Source: Reticulitermes lucifugus
Lineage: Eukaryota > Arthropoda > Insecta > Blattodea > Rhinotermitidae
Reading direction: 5' to 3'
DNA: 64,000 nucleotides
Assembly: GCA_026260175.1 (NCBI GenBank)
Contig: JAKCWW010000034.1
Coordinates: 19,502 to 83,501 of the forward strand
The notes under the pieces: generated by a model
The model's database searches: none
The model's input: the letters and a program-made list of their open reading frames with translations, nothing else
Told to the model about the DNA's origin: nothing
Position numbers and translations under genes: made by a program
In this document: in pieces, positions 1 to 11,681 of the stretch
Numbering within the stretch: position 1 is the first letter of the stretch
Layout of the letters: each line of letters opens with the position of its first letter

Positions 1-915
1 TTCTTTGTAAAAACAAATTCAATTTATACAAAACTTTGTCCTTTCCAAAGCAACCAAAGGAGAAATAATACAGTAAAACTGAAACCATATTTAAAAATTT
101 AATGTTGCAATGCATAGATACCCCACATTTGTTCAACTGTGAGAAGTATAAAATTCAAATCATGATCAGGAAACGTTTAGAAAAGGTTGTCACACATATG
201 GCAACAGCATTGCAACAAATATAATAGCAGGAAAATGTAAGCCACCCATGTACATTAAAAACTACAAGTTATGAACACAGCCAGCACGCTACCATATTTG
301 ATACCTACCTCTCATCTTACATACAACATAAGGTACCAGACCTGCTATTGTGTGAAAAATGGAAACAGAAATATACATGTACAATTATTTGTTTATTTAT
401 TTTTTATGCTATATGAACTGAAATGTTCGCGTAACCACTGTTGCCATGGAAAAGCAATACGTATTAAATATTCTAAATGTGTGTCTGTAGCCTTAATTAT
501 CCAGCATGCAATGCGCATCTGCCACATTATACTGTCATCTGTGGCCTGTCTAGCTCTACCATATTTTTCCACATTATCTCATAAACAGCATGATTTTCAG
601 GAAAAGCTTAGTGAACATAAAATGAATGTTTTGATTTTCTCTACAACTTCTGTCTGAAACATTCCTCATTTTAAGAAGAATTCTGCAAGATATTGTCATA
701 AATGTACATAGGTCTTCACAAGAAGTACCCGTTATTCTTGTCAGATTTTAATGAAACTTTAATCTTCACAACAAATTTTTGAAAAATACTCAAATATCAA
801 ATTTCATTATAATCTGTCCAGTGGGAGCAGAGTTGCGCAATGTAGACAAACGAACAGACATGACGAAGCTAATTGTCTCTTTTCGAAAGTTTGCGAATGC
901 ACCTAGTAATAATAA

Positions 916-964
<49 letters not shown>

Positions 965-1528
965 TATTAATCAGTTTAGATAACTGCCTGAGAGTAAATG
1001 ATCTTCTTATGGATCGCATTATAAAGTGTCATCTATACGAGTATACATGCATAAAATCATCCACTGTTGGGTACAGTCCAGTAGATCCAAGTGCCTTAAA
1101 ATGTGTATACAAGATGGGTTGTTGATTTATATAGATATATATATCATCATCATCTTATGAATGACGCCTTATGACACAATTCATAAGACGATGACTCTGA
1201 GTCAATTTTATATTTACTATCTTATACTTCTTTTCAACAGTTTAATTATTATTTTATATATACATATATACATATATATATATAATCTTTTAACATGTAA
1301 TGGTCTTGTGATCTTCCTGCAGTATTACCATGATTCACAAGAATTGCTGTTAAGCTGAAACATGTCTGATCTTAAACAAACATTTTCTGAAAAGTGTACC
1401 TTGTTTGTTTTACTATCTCTTAACATATTTGTTGTTTTTCTCCTGCGTGTGTCTTGAAATGCCTAGTCTACAGTATCTATCTTGCCTTTCTTACCCACTT
1501 TGATAACAATTATAAAACTGTAACACAC
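1..1528. other. intron of the EXTL3-like gene running off the left edge
   Basis: No exon continuing the GT47/GT64 sequence is visible on the minus strand here. The segment holds a (TA)n tract at about 919-962 and AT-rich low-complexity sequence at 1245-1285. Short ORFs here show no family resemblance. Confidence 0.7.
919..962. repeat. (TA)n microsatellite
   Basis: About 22 uninterrupted TA dinucleotides lie inside the intron of the EXTL3-like gene. Confidence 0.95.
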
Positions 1529-2812
1529 CTTTGGTAGAAATAAAGCAGCTCTGTGCCAGTCCACAACTTCTCCGTAAGCCATCTCAAGTTGATCTCCTCC
1601 CAGCAAAACAGGTACTGCACCAGCTCTAATCGCTTCATAAACTCGTATCTGCACAATCGTAGTTGACACTAAGCTAGCATTTGTGGGTGCCATTACCAAT
1701 GCAAATGTTGAATCTCTTAATACGCTTGTTCGTGATGATTCTGTTCCACACAGAGCCCATTCTCCCCACACATCTGAAACCTTCTTCATAATGGGTAGCC
1801 AGTTACCAGTGTTGAATTTCTTAGTTGTCTCTTCAGTGTTTGGTGAATTTACTACCATGGAGCACTCAAAATGAAAGAGAAATCGGTCAGATGTTGATCC
1901 ATATGCCATTCTGTGTAAGTGTTCCATTATAAACCTGTCAACATCGTTCTGAGTATCACTGGCTCCACCTTTTCTTTTTGATTCAGCCATATAATCTGCC
2001 CTGTGCTCATTCAAATCTGAATCATCCACATTATCAATAGTTTCTGCAAAACTCTTTAGTGTGGCTTCATTTGTTTTGACTAGATATGACAAATAATGGA
2101 AATCTCCTTGAAATGAAAGGAGGTATCGCCGCCGGGCAGGCAACATGGATGGATAGTCTTGCCATATGTCTCCTCCCGGAGGACCCAAAATTGGAGGAGT
2201 TACAATATCAAAACCATCACGAAATGTGGATCTCTTGAATGTTGACTGAACAAGCATGGCTCGTCCAGTGTCAATGCCAAGAAAAATGTCACGTCCACCA
2301 GTTGATGCATCCCTGCTGTCATGGACACTACTGCTGCGAGCAAAATTCAGTAGAACATGATTTCGTCCATCCCCTCCCCAATATGGAAGTTTGCGTAAAA
2401 GCTCTTCGTCAAGAGTCTTTACAGGTACATTAGTACTGTTGATCAGATTATTCTGTCCACCAGGTACAGCTAATGCTTCGCCAACTAATACTAAATATAT
2501 ACACGCAACTTTTGGATCGGTTGTAAAATGTGGATTATAACCAAGAGTCTGCTTCAGGGTAGTTTTGACAAAACCTTCAATGTCCCACCCCGGTGCAATG
2601 ACTGGGTAATGATCAGGATCATAAAGGAAGACAGGAAAACCAGACGTAAGTGAGCACCGGGAATAATCAAAGCAATTATACATGTGGCAAGAAAGACTCT
2701 CTCCTGCTTTATGTGGAAGATATTCTTCAGGAGTAGATGATGGCAGCAGTCTCTGAGGAAGAGCGAGGTCAGGAGTGTTTCTCTGAAGGGCTTCCTTCTG
2801 AGCGACTTGGGC
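1529..2812 (-). CDS. EXTL3: EXTL3-like large exon (GT47 exostosin domain)
   Basis: 428 codons between the acceptor CTTTGCAG (exon from 2812) and a GTGTGT donor after codon AAG (exon to 1529), with no internal stop. It carries CFDYSRC, SGFPVFLYD, VGEAL, STFALVMAP and VPVLLGG motifs of the exostosin (GT47) fold. An insect-type acidic insertion (about residues DNVDDSDLNEHRADY) sits in the middle. The next exon is outside the window. Confidence 0.93.
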
Positions 2813-5800
2813 CTGCAAAGGACATGCAATAGTGATGATTAAATTAACAGAGGAGATTCACCACATAAACTGCAATCATTCCAAATACAAATTCTCATGT
2901 CCTTCAAATAACACATAGGTTGTTCCAAAGAATGTGTCCTATTACAAGGCCTTTATTACTGTTTCTTAACACAGAATATTTTATGGTGAAGTGTTGTTAG
3001 CAGGATGCCCAACCCACAAACTGTATCACCACCTATTACTGGACGTCTGCAACTGCTTCTTTTATATATTTGTAGCTACCGCCATATCTGGAGGTCACTT
3101 CCATCCAAAAGCTAAGGGTATGCTATGGTAACAGCATGACAGAAGATACAAGTGTTTGAAAAAAAAAAGTGCTCAAGGCAATATGTAAATATTCATTGCA
3201 GTACATGGGCAGTTCAAAATTATGTGATGAAGAATTCCGTAATTTGTGTGGTTCATCTAGTATTGTTTGGGCAGTGAAAGCTACGCCACAAAGTCCTTGG
3301 AATACAGTTCAGATGGGACAGACAAAAGAACTTCTCTGAAAACAGCCATTGTGAACACCAAGAATAAGAAGAAGAAGAAGGGACGAAAACATTAAGATGT
3401 ACCATATCCTAAGGAGATGTCACAATGTGAGGAGAACGTAATTTGTTGAAGACTATGTTGGAAGGGCAGTCTTTGAAATTGGCAGTGTTTAACGCTGGGT
3501 TCCGCTACAAGTGTTGATTTAAATTCACATACATATATCTATAATTCCATTGAAATGCTGATAAAATAAACATAAAGCTACTAAAATGTTAAATCTGTTG
3601 ATAAGTTTTTAATTGTTCCCATCCCTCAAGTTCCCAGTGAAAACAGACACACATTCACTGCACATTACCAATGAATCTAATACATGAATGCAGTAGATAA
3701 TTAAAACATCTACCCAATGACTCCAACATAAAGATTTTTGTAAGAATTCATTTAAACAATAGCCATACCATTAAGCCTGCCATTTAAAAGGCACATGACA
3801 TTCAGAGAAACGAATATTTCATTTTCACTGTATTGCAATCCATTTACCTCAAAACACACTGTGATCAAATGAAATCGAAGCAGTCAAAGTCTAAAATTAA
3901 ACACAAAATCTGTACATCACTAATTTTTAACTTGCAACTTGTAAGCTTCATGCCAGCACTCTTTGCTGCACTCTGTAGTATAGGTATTCCTATACCGCTT
4001 TCTTGTGGCACAAATGGCAATACACTAAGGACCATGTAACTTCCAATCTGGCTGACTGTTATGTGGGGCAGCAGGAGGATCAGAAGGTAGGTAGTTTTGA
4101 TACCTCCCCATAAAAATTTTGCTTCTCATTCTTTCTTCAGTTGCAGTATGTACTTGTCAAGTTGAGTGTACTTAGAGAAGGGGCAGTACAAGTAAATTAT
4201 GTTACACAGTCAGGAAAGAACATGAGGCTCACTGTACTGGCCTGCTTTGTGTATTACTTGTTCACTATTCACATACAGGAGCAAAGAAGGTAAGGAGATA
4301 TGATACCCCTAATTTTCACCTTCATCCAGCATACAAAGTGACGTGGTACTCTACCTCCATTAAAGCACCAGATTTTGTGGAATTTTATTGCTTCTCATTT
4401 TCAAATAATTTGCAAAATCATTAGTAAAACCAATTACAATTACTTTTAAAAGTCGGTATGTATGTGTAAAAGTATCTTTAAAATATGCTGTGTAACCTAT
4501 GACATGAAAGAGTAAGCATTGAACTAGGTACAGTAATGAGGTTCAACAATTTATAATCCCTACAGTAACACACCTGTTCAACTGAAATCTTCAATCGCTC
4601 AAGTTCTGTCTGCTGATGAATCACTTCCAGTTTCAGCTCGTCAATGCGTTGTGTGAATCCAACCACCTCTAATTGCAACCGCTGTCTCTTGGCTTCAAGA
4701 TCACGTAGTTCCGCACTAACGGATCCTGGATATTAGTATCAGAAAAAGCATATACATATCTATGTATACATACACACACAAATACACACAATTGATACAT
4801 ATTTGTAACAGTAATATTTCTCAATAGTGACTGTAGCATGAAGACTACTACATGTTACATGACTCTACTAAATAACTGTAATGCCTGTAACACTGATGTC
4901 ACCAGTTTTACTGCTAAAATTAATAAAACATAAATTACAGTCTCTAATTTTGTGTTTGGATGACTGAACTGAAAGCAAGAAATAGTACATACATACTAAC
5001 TAAAATTTGGTTGACACTATGAGCCATTAGGTAAATAATACTATTTGAACACATGAGCCTCTTTACCTAAATTTACTAAGTCTGTGGTGTCAGAATACAA
5101 ATATTCAACTAAGCTTAAACCAAAGCCAAAGTCCACAACTAGGCAAGATCGTATGCCAGTTCCAAGAAGTTTCCCTACCAACATTCTGTGCAATTCAATG
5201 CATTTCACACCTTGCCACTCAGTGACTAAAATCAGAACTGCCAAATAAAAAATACCTTTAATTCTCAACATTTCTTCTATGCGGAGTTTTAGGTCAGAAG
5301 CTTTGAGAGTGCTGAAGTCTTCAAAAGCCTCAAGTTTGGATCTTGTGCGATGCACATCTCCGTTTGGCACATTGCTTTCAACCTATTTATATATAATTAT
5401 ACAAGAACTTTATAACAATAATTACACAAACAACATGAAAAGATTCTAATAAATGTAAATAGATGCAAGGGAACACTGATATTTACACAACAAACTACAA
5501 CTGCGTTCATTACACTAGTAACAAAATACATAATTTGGAAATCTTATACAAAATCAAACAAAGGATAAAAAAGTACTTACATTGCTTATGGATAAACATA
5601 GCCTACATTAAACTTTTCATAGCCAATTACATTTTACACTGTGAACTACAAACAATCTCCCACTGAAGACATTTAGACGTGACACAGTTAGCAATCAATG
5701 CTATGCCCATTTACAAACAGAACGAAAGAATCTAAAAGAATTAAACTTGATAACATTAAAATCAGTGTTGACTTCCTTCTATGTAGTGATGCCCTACTCA

Positions 5801-6340
5801 CAAACTAATCCAAAGGATGGTTGTGAAAAGCCTGATATCACAAAAGGAAATCAGATTGTTTAGCAATATCACCTCAATTCTTTGGTTATACATCATACCA
5901 TTCAATGTGATGAATGGTGATCTAAGAATATGGACAGTAGTAATAAACTGTACTGACAGGAAATGGTAAATGTGAGGTTTTGCCTAACATAATGCACAAC
6001 AATTGGTAAAATAAACAGCCAATATTTTCCACACCTGTCTGAAAGTTTCATATAAAGTACTGTCAGTAATTTCTTCACTTACCTTTAAATAATGAGAATG
6101 ACTATCGTGAATAATTGCCAGCTTAAATATTTAAAATACAATATTTTTAAAAACAATATAACATAAAAGAGAACGGCATACCTTTGACAAGTAGTAATGT
6201 GTAATAAGTGGAACGATGATTAGCACAACTGAGACGAGAACGATGATACGTGACAACCTCATATGGCTCAGCCAGTGACAGAACACCTCCTTACTGCCAA
6301 GGGAATGGTACGATGATGCACCACTCAAATCCAGTGTCAT
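1529..6340 (-). CDS. EXTL3: EXTL3 / brother of tout-velu-like exostosin glycosyltransferase, 5' part (partial gene)
   Basis: Members of this family are type II membrane proteins of the ER/Golgi that add N-acetylglucosamine when heparan sulfate chains are started. Coding exons read on the minus strand: 6182-6340, possibly 6083-6121, 5256-5382, 4574-4725 and 1529-2812, all with GT/AG borders and matching phases (127+152 nt is exactly 93 codons). The product has a short cytosolic tail, a membrane anchor at about residues 32-47 ending in LITHYYLSK, then a coiled-coil stem rich in Glu/Lys/Leu. The GT47 exostosin region starts near residue 205 with the hallmark CFDYSRC followed by TSGFPV. Later motifs include VGEAL, STGRAM-like DTGRAML, LLSFQGD, EWALCG, STFAL and GAVPVLLGG. 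About 587 residues are present of the roughly 900 usual, so the rest of GT47 and the GT64 domain lie left of position 1. The start ATG at 6340 has A at -3 and an in-frame TAG 21 nt upstream. The family call is firm; the orthology to botv is inferred from the stem and motif order. Confidence 0.93.
2813..4573. other. intron of the EXTL3-like gene
   Basis: It lies between the coiled-coil exon and the large GT47 exon. I see no further exon and no complete repeat element. A short AAG-rich run lies near 3363-3380. Confidence 0.75.
4574..4725 (-). CDS. EXTL3: EXTL3-like exon (stem, coiled coil C part)
   Basis: The acceptor ATATCCAG precedes 4725 and the donor GTGTGT follows 4574. The exon encodes SVSAELRDLEAKRQ and a heptad-like stretch ending LERLKISVEQ, a classic coiled coil. 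It ends in phase 0, which matches the next exon starting with GCC at 2812. Confidence 0.9.
5256..5382 (-). CDS. EXTL3: EXTL3-like exon (stem, coiled coil N part)
   Basis: The exon starts after an AAATAG acceptor at 5382 (phase 0) and ends at 5256 before GTATTT, leaving one base over. It encodes a charged stem ending EEMLRIK. The leftover G joins GA of the next exon to make Gly. The spliced product runs RIKGSVSAELRDLEAKRQ, the stem segment that is conserved in EXTL3 proteins. Confidence 0.88.
6083..6121 (-). CDS. EXTL3: possible 39-nt in-frame mini-exon of the EXTL3-like gene
   Basis: A consensus donor (AAG then GTAAGT) ends at 6083, and a weak acceptor (TTTAAG) precedes 6121. The 39 nt between them read LAIIHDSHSHYLK in phase 0, with no stop, between two phase-0 exons. 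It would lengthen the stem by 13 residues. The acceptor lacks a good pyrimidine tract, so the exon may be optional or false. Skipping it leaves the reading frame intact. Confidence 0.5.
6182..6340 (-). CDS. EXTL3: EXTL3-like exon 1 (start codon, membrane anchor)
   Basis: 53 codons from ATG at 6338-6340 to the codon AAG ending at 6182, followed by a GTATGC donor; phase 0. It encodes a short basic-flanked tail and one strongly hydrophobic segment (residues about 32-47), as expected for a type II Golgi/ER enzyme. An in-frame TAG precedes the ATG and supports this start. Confidence 0.9.
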
Positions 6341-6660
6341 TTTGCATTACAGTGACACTACTTCGTAAACCTTCCTTCACTCCAATTCATTATATAAGTC
6401 AGTACTGTGTTACCCGATAGACTACATCCTAACATAACCTTCTAGACAAAAGCCATGAACACTATAAAAGGTTAACATCATTGAAAATACGGCAAACATT
6501 CCACCAATTTCAAGAAAGGCAAGGAATGTTCACCATCTTAGTCTACATCTCTTTCTGTGTTTTCGATCATACAACAATGTTTCCATCGTGGATTAAAAAC
6601 TGGCACCATGCAATTTAAAACTGACAGCTAAACTCCACATCGTCCGCCATTCTTATTACG
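6341..6660 (-). promoter_or_regulatory. likely 5' UTR / core promoter zone of the EXTL3-like gene
   Basis: On the minus strand a YY1-like ATGGCGG motif occurs at 6644-6650, about 300 nt upstream of the start codon. Motifs of this kind often sit near the start sites of TATA-less housekeeping promoters. Its ATG would open a short upstream ORF (MADDVEFSCQF then stop). The placement of the transcription start here is inference. Confidence 0.3.
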
Positions 6661-7341
6661 TTTGATGTGTTGACGGTGGATCGATCACGAGCCACACAAG
6701 ATTCAAAATTTCTTAAATAGATGGCGAGACGTTTCTAATTCGGCTCCATCTACGAACGGTTTACTTGAACGTTTATACCTCGAATGGTCGTCCATTGTAG
6801 GTGATATAATACCCACGGAGTAGCGAAACATACCAGTGCAGTCTGAACCAACCACAAAACAACTATCTTGGCGGCATGTTTCATTTGGACCAATAACACA
6901 AATAGCTTGTGCGGACATGCCACAGATTACGCCCATGCCGATGTGCAACTCTCACTGCGTTGCCGATAACGCATAACAAGGTTTCTCTGCTGCCATCTTT
7001 GAATCAAGTACGTATACGTACAGCAGCGACGAGGGCGATGAAGAGATATCACTCCGGTAACATGCTTTTTGACGTACGGCAGTGAAGATATATACGTACT
7101 GCGGTCGTCACGGCTGCTACAAAGTGTAAGCCCGTACAAGCTGCAGGTTCGTTCAAAAGCACCTACGGCACCACAGTGTGTCATAACCCAGAAGCCCGCA
7201 ATCTATGGTAAGAAGTTTAACTTCTGCTTGACTTCAGCTTCTTTCCCTCCTGGCACGAAGGACTTTACTCACAACATGACTAAGTAGCTCCACTGGGCAA
7301 GGCCAGTGTAAAGAAGCTAACAGTCACTTAGTCAAAAGACT

Positions 7342-7425
7342 TCAACCCCTTTTATGGAACCTCAAGGTTGGGTATTTTGAGACTATCACAGCTGTGTAAC
7401 AGCGGTTTTGGTTCTTCTGGGATAT
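7342..7425 (-). mobile_element. LINE 3' tail, distal part
   Basis: On the minus strand the sequence around 7345-7370 matches the block after the stop codon seen in the LINE tails at 19.2 and 53.3 kb (the shared core on the plus strand is TTTTATGGAACC). It appears separated from its coding part at 7590-7700 by a foldback element. Confidence 0.55.
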
Positions 7426-7575
7426 GACACTGCGTCAATGGGTAAGAGGATCCCGGCGTTTTGAGGCAACCTAATATCCTCATCTTCAGTGATCTAAATA
7501 TCCTAGAAGCTCTTGAAGGTGAGGGCACCACGTTGCCTCGAAACGTCGGGATCCGATTACCAATTGACGCAACGT
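7426..7575. mobile_element. foldback (inverted-repeat) element with ACGTTTCGG-type core
   Basis: The left arm about 7426-7486 (starting TTCTTCTGGG, with CCCGGCGTTTTGAGGCAAC) is an imperfect reverse complement of the right arm about 7521-7575 (GTTGCCTCGAAACGTCGGG, then TTGACGC). This is the same repeat type as at 9.7, 22.6, 33.2, 60.2 and 61.9 kb. It has no coding capacity. Confidence 0.7.
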
Positions 7576-7589
7576 CAGATGAAGGGAAA

Positions 7590-7700
7590 CCTCTAAACCA
7601 AGGTTTAGCATCATGTTCACAACAGCCCGCCATGGGTCCCTACCCTGTGCCAGCTGAATACATTCCACACCCACATATCCTAGTTCTTTAACATCCATCA
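7590..7700 (-). mobile_element. LINE ORF2 C-terminal remnant
   Basis: The minus-strand reading GVECIQLAQGRDPWRAVV matches the end-of-ORF pattern of the LINE tail at 53.3 kb (WTDLAQDRDRWRALVNAVM). Only the last few dozen codons are kept. The element looks dead on arrival or broken by the neighbouring foldback. Confidence 0.65.
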
Positions 7701-8614
7701 CACAGGGACTTTTTTTAAAATGACATCACGAATTACTCTACATGCGGATATTTTGTGATTTTAGTCACATCTTGGGTTACCAGAAAGTTACTTCAGTGTG
7801 TTAGGAGCTTATGTTTTCCTCACAACTATACACATTGAAAAACAAAACACTGATATGTAGGTTAACTCACAAATTCTCTGTCAGCATATGTCCTTACGCT
7901 CCTCTTCCATGACACGACAGATATCTGACCAATACTTTCAGCCCATACACATCTGTACGCATGCCGGTTTCTGTTTCAGTAGCCGCAGCAATCAGCTGTT
8001 TGAATTTATCTAAGTAGGCCGCCTGCTCACTACACACATACGCGGGCGACACTTATGTCATAGCCTCGTAATAAAAATTCACTGGGAATCAAACCTAGTA
8101 ATCTCAGAGGTCAATCAGTCGGGCATACCCAGTCCAATACCCACGAAACATGACACTGAGAGCATCACAAATTATGTTACTGCAATGGCGAGGTGTTCCA
8201 CCTTGTTGAAAACATTCACATTTGTGTCTTCCGAACTCGCAAAACCCACAAAAAGAAAACGTGATGTCCCATATCTTGTAATTTCGGTGGCCAAGTGATC
8301 AGGCCCTCATCTTCTACTTGACTCGATATGACGAAGAATTTCACGTCCCCATAGTTAAGAGTAGAGAGAGTTAAACATTTTCAGCAAAATAGAGCACTAC
8401 CTTATTACAGCAGCAATAATCTTTACTTACATCAAAATGTTTACAGGCTTCCTGCGTATTGGATGGCGAAGTGTAGATGATAAAATCTACAGCCAATAGG
8501 ATTTCTTTCAGTTACGTCCTCCTCAAAACAATTCTAAGAACCCTATCAATGACCTTTGCACTTTTCCTCTAGTCCTAAACATGAATGAATGTCATCCCCA
8601 TTTTTAACCGGGTT

Positions 8615-9502
8615 GGTAACCCTGCGAAGCGTCATTAAAATCGTTCCGTCTTTTCGTCTGTATGTTCGTCCGTAGGTCTGCACACGAGACAATTGTAAAA
8701 TCGCTGAGCAGATTGGGAAGTTCTGCTGATATCTGTCTAAACATTTAAACTTTGTTTCAAATCGGACAAAAGTAACGAATACTCTACAGAAAACCCTAAA
8801 TTCTTACGTTCATATGAAATATTTATCGGAGAGAAAAGTGTTTCGAATAGAAGTAACAGAGAACGCGGTGGGAAATGTACGCGTCGCGTAACACTGCTGG
8901 CACCTTCGCTCAATTCTTAACTTTCATTTTGATAAGTTAAAGTAAAACACTGACAAATATGGATATGCCCTTATCTTCCCTGTTTTCACACAAAGCACGA
9001 ATAGATTTTCTCCTTATGTTACTACAGAGTTGCAACATATAATGTTCTATTTTAGCGCTGTTGCTAGAATATGGAGAGAAACTATAGTGTGTGTAACAGA
9101 CCAGATTAACACTTTAAAGCCGTAATTTATCATATCATTGCATTAAAAGAATAGAACAAGTACTACTTTTCCATTTAGTTTAAACGCAATGAAGACTTCC
9201 TTTAGTTTTGAGCGTAGAATTATGTATAAGCCTATCTAAAACTTCCTTTTGTTTTTAGTTTGGGATGATGGGCAGATCTGTGTACATAGAAGATCCGCGT
9301 AGCAATGCAGAGATGACTTCATGTAAAGTGTTCCTTACGTTTGTCCTATTTTAAACAAAAGGGAAGTAGCTAGAAATTTTCTCGTAAAATTACCCAGTAG
9401 CAAATTTCATCAAGATCCGTTCAGCGGTTTTAGACTTAATCGAATATGGACGGAAGGACGGATAGCCAGATCGATTTTTAATAGGCACTCCGCAGGGATG
9501 CC
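8615..9502. mobile_element. putative long-inverted-repeat element
   Basis: The left arm near 8615-8720 (AACCCTGCGAAGCGTCATTA) and the right arm near 9380-9502 are diverged reverse complements: the right arm read in reverse gives CCCTGCGGAGTGCCTATTA, then a CCGTCC-rich stretch. They lie about 890 bp apart, with AT-rich filler and no ORF. This suggests an old nonautonomous element; the borders are approximate. Confidence 0.45.
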
Positions 9503-9699
9503 AGCGCGTCTAAAATTTAAATGCACAATTTTTCCAGTAGATGTTTCCTGTAAATCTGATGGTTACAAGTGCAGGCCTAATTAATTAAACAAGTAGGCCT
9601 ACTGTTACGCCGTGCATACAAGTTCTAACTTGTACGGTTATATTCAGCAATTAACAATGCAAGTTTTGGGTTTTTCACAAAGGCTTAAATTAGAATTCC

Positions 9700-9857
9700 G
9701 TTCTCCTCGGATGTTGCTCTGCGTCGGTGGGCGAATTGTCCCCAAATTTTCGACGAAACGTCTTGAACGTCTTGACTCTTGATGATAAAAGCACTACGTC
9801 CCTTCGAAACGTCGGGATACTTTCACCCAGTGACGCAGTATCACATCCCAGAAGACC
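9700..9857. mobile_element. foldback element (ACGTTTCGG family)
   Basis: The outer arms TTCTCCTCGGATG...CTGCGTC and GACGCAG...CATCCCAGAAGA pair with each other, and the inner core is CGAAACGTCGGGATA. The arms are imperfect, so this is an older copy. Confidence 0.6.
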
Positions 9858-9859
9858 AG

Positions 9860-11398
9860 AATCCTCAATTTATAATGCATTTCCGAACGTATCCGAAGAA
9901 TGCCGAGCTCCCGCGCCTACTCAAGACTCTCACGCTCGATGATAAATGAACATAGCTTCCCCTACCTGAATTTGTAGGCTTATATATAGGCTGTTATAAA
10001 TATATGTCTTATTTAATTCAGTACAGTTTATAATAAGAATACAAATATTTTCATTTTATCTGAATAAATACAGAAAACTTTTGAGTTTGTCCAATACATA
10101 TTTAAGTATGAGGGATGTCGACATGTCATAGTGCCTTCTACCACAGGTATCACTTAAGAACGAAACGTAGCGTATACATTTACAGTTTTTTTACTAACGA
10201 ACTTTATAATTCTTATGGCTATCTAGTATTAACATCATCCACATTAAATCATAAGCTATTCAACTTAACAGTAATTACACAACTAGTGAAATTAACTTTT
10301 AACTTAACCTTAATGCAGCTGATCCATTTATTTTATTTATATTCGGTTATTCAGTAAGGTGTGGATACCCTTAAGGCACGGAAAATTTGATAGCAGGAAT
10401 TCAATTACTGTCCGTTCTTTTACAGCCTGGTTATGAATAGCACAATAATAAAACACTTAGACATAACATTAAAACTAAAATACCAGAAGACCATTAAGTC
10501 ACTCACCAATTAAGACTGAATAAACGGTAGGAATCTGCATCAAAGCCCAGAGCCTGACGCATGTTTTTGCACCGGGTAACCGAGCCATGTCTTGTCAGCT
10601 TAAAACATGTTACCGAGGGTTGTGCCAGGGATTAGCTCTAATTTGATTAGTACCCAGTTGTGGGGTTGGGGAGATGATGGGTCTTGCTCACACACACCAA
10701 GTTGAAGGGTGTGTGTGTGTATTTGCAGACACGTAAATCTGGCTTTGATTAAAAGTTTGGTCCTTGTTAATTCAAGGCCTAGAGAGTAACTGTTCTGAAT
10801 ATCGAACAAAAGCGGCATAAGTACACCTCTCGCTTGCAGGTGTTTGTTGTCCCACGTCGTTGTGGTCTTACAGTGCGTCGACGTCGGCAGTGAAAGTTGT
10901 GGACATACATACTTGCACTCTGTACGTTCCTCGATGTAAGCTGTACATTGACTCTTTATGTCAGGTGCACTGATATAACATTTCTTTTGATTCTATTCTA
11001 GGACGCCAGTTCTTCTTCCCAGGTAATTACCAGATACACTACGGATAAATGTTGATTCTTTAGACACATAATTCGGTTTTTAAGTTAAAACCAACTAATG
11101 CACAAGATTACTAACAAAGTAAGATGTATTTATCGAAACTGCTATCCTCAGGGGGCATTCGTCAAAGAGTCACAAGCATCTACGGCATCCAAATACACAA
11201 CAGTTGGCTTTACACTAGAAGCACTCACGCAGCTCATAATATTAAAATGTATAGTTCCATAAAACCATAAAACCAAAAATTAAGAGCAATAATTTATTAT
11301 GTCTGAAACAGTGATTATGAGCAAATATGCCATATAACATAGAGTATAAATTATATAGAAATAGTTTTTCATGATTCAACCTTGACATTTAAACATAT
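9860..11398. other. no gene or clear element
   Basis: AT-rich intergenic DNA. A short TG run lies at 10706-10721. Nothing coding is supported on either strand. Confidence 0.6.
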
Positions 11399-11523
11399 CC
11401 GGCCGCTTTACCCTCGGGATGAGCCCCAGGGCCGGTGTGGACGGGGAGGAAAGCCTCGTCCCCACCGGGTTTCTTCTAGTTCGTAGCGAGTCGTTATACC
11501 GAGTCCGCTATCCCGGCAGATAT
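11399..11523 (-). mobile_element. tRNA-derived SINE, family A, 5' portion
   Basis: On the minus strand it begins with CTGCCGGGATAGCGGACTCG and continues into a Pol III-type head like the intact copy at 26.4 kb (same TATAACGACTCGCTACG block). The body is truncated just after the GC-rich CCGGCC block. Confidence 0.7.
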
Positions 11524-11681
11524 AAACAGACGGGTTTTCGTGAAAATCGATATGAAATTTCAACCACTGGTTGCCTAATTTTTGTAAGTTTTAACCTCCT
11601 GTAATCAGCGGTATAAACGTCTGTCGTGAGGTGGAAGAAACACTGATGCCATTGAAGGTGAATTGGCTTGCCATATCTAGA

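Noticed and set aside
271-657. 128-codon plus-strand ORF
   Set aside because: It lies in an intron of the EXTL3-like gene on the opposite strand and has no recognisable domain.
6703-7184. two minus-strand ORFs upstream of the EXTL3-like gene
   Set aside because: No domain, no splice link to the gene, and the real start has an in-frame stop just upstream.
7352-7701. overlapping ORFs on both strands
   Set aside because: They cross a foldback and a LINE remnant.
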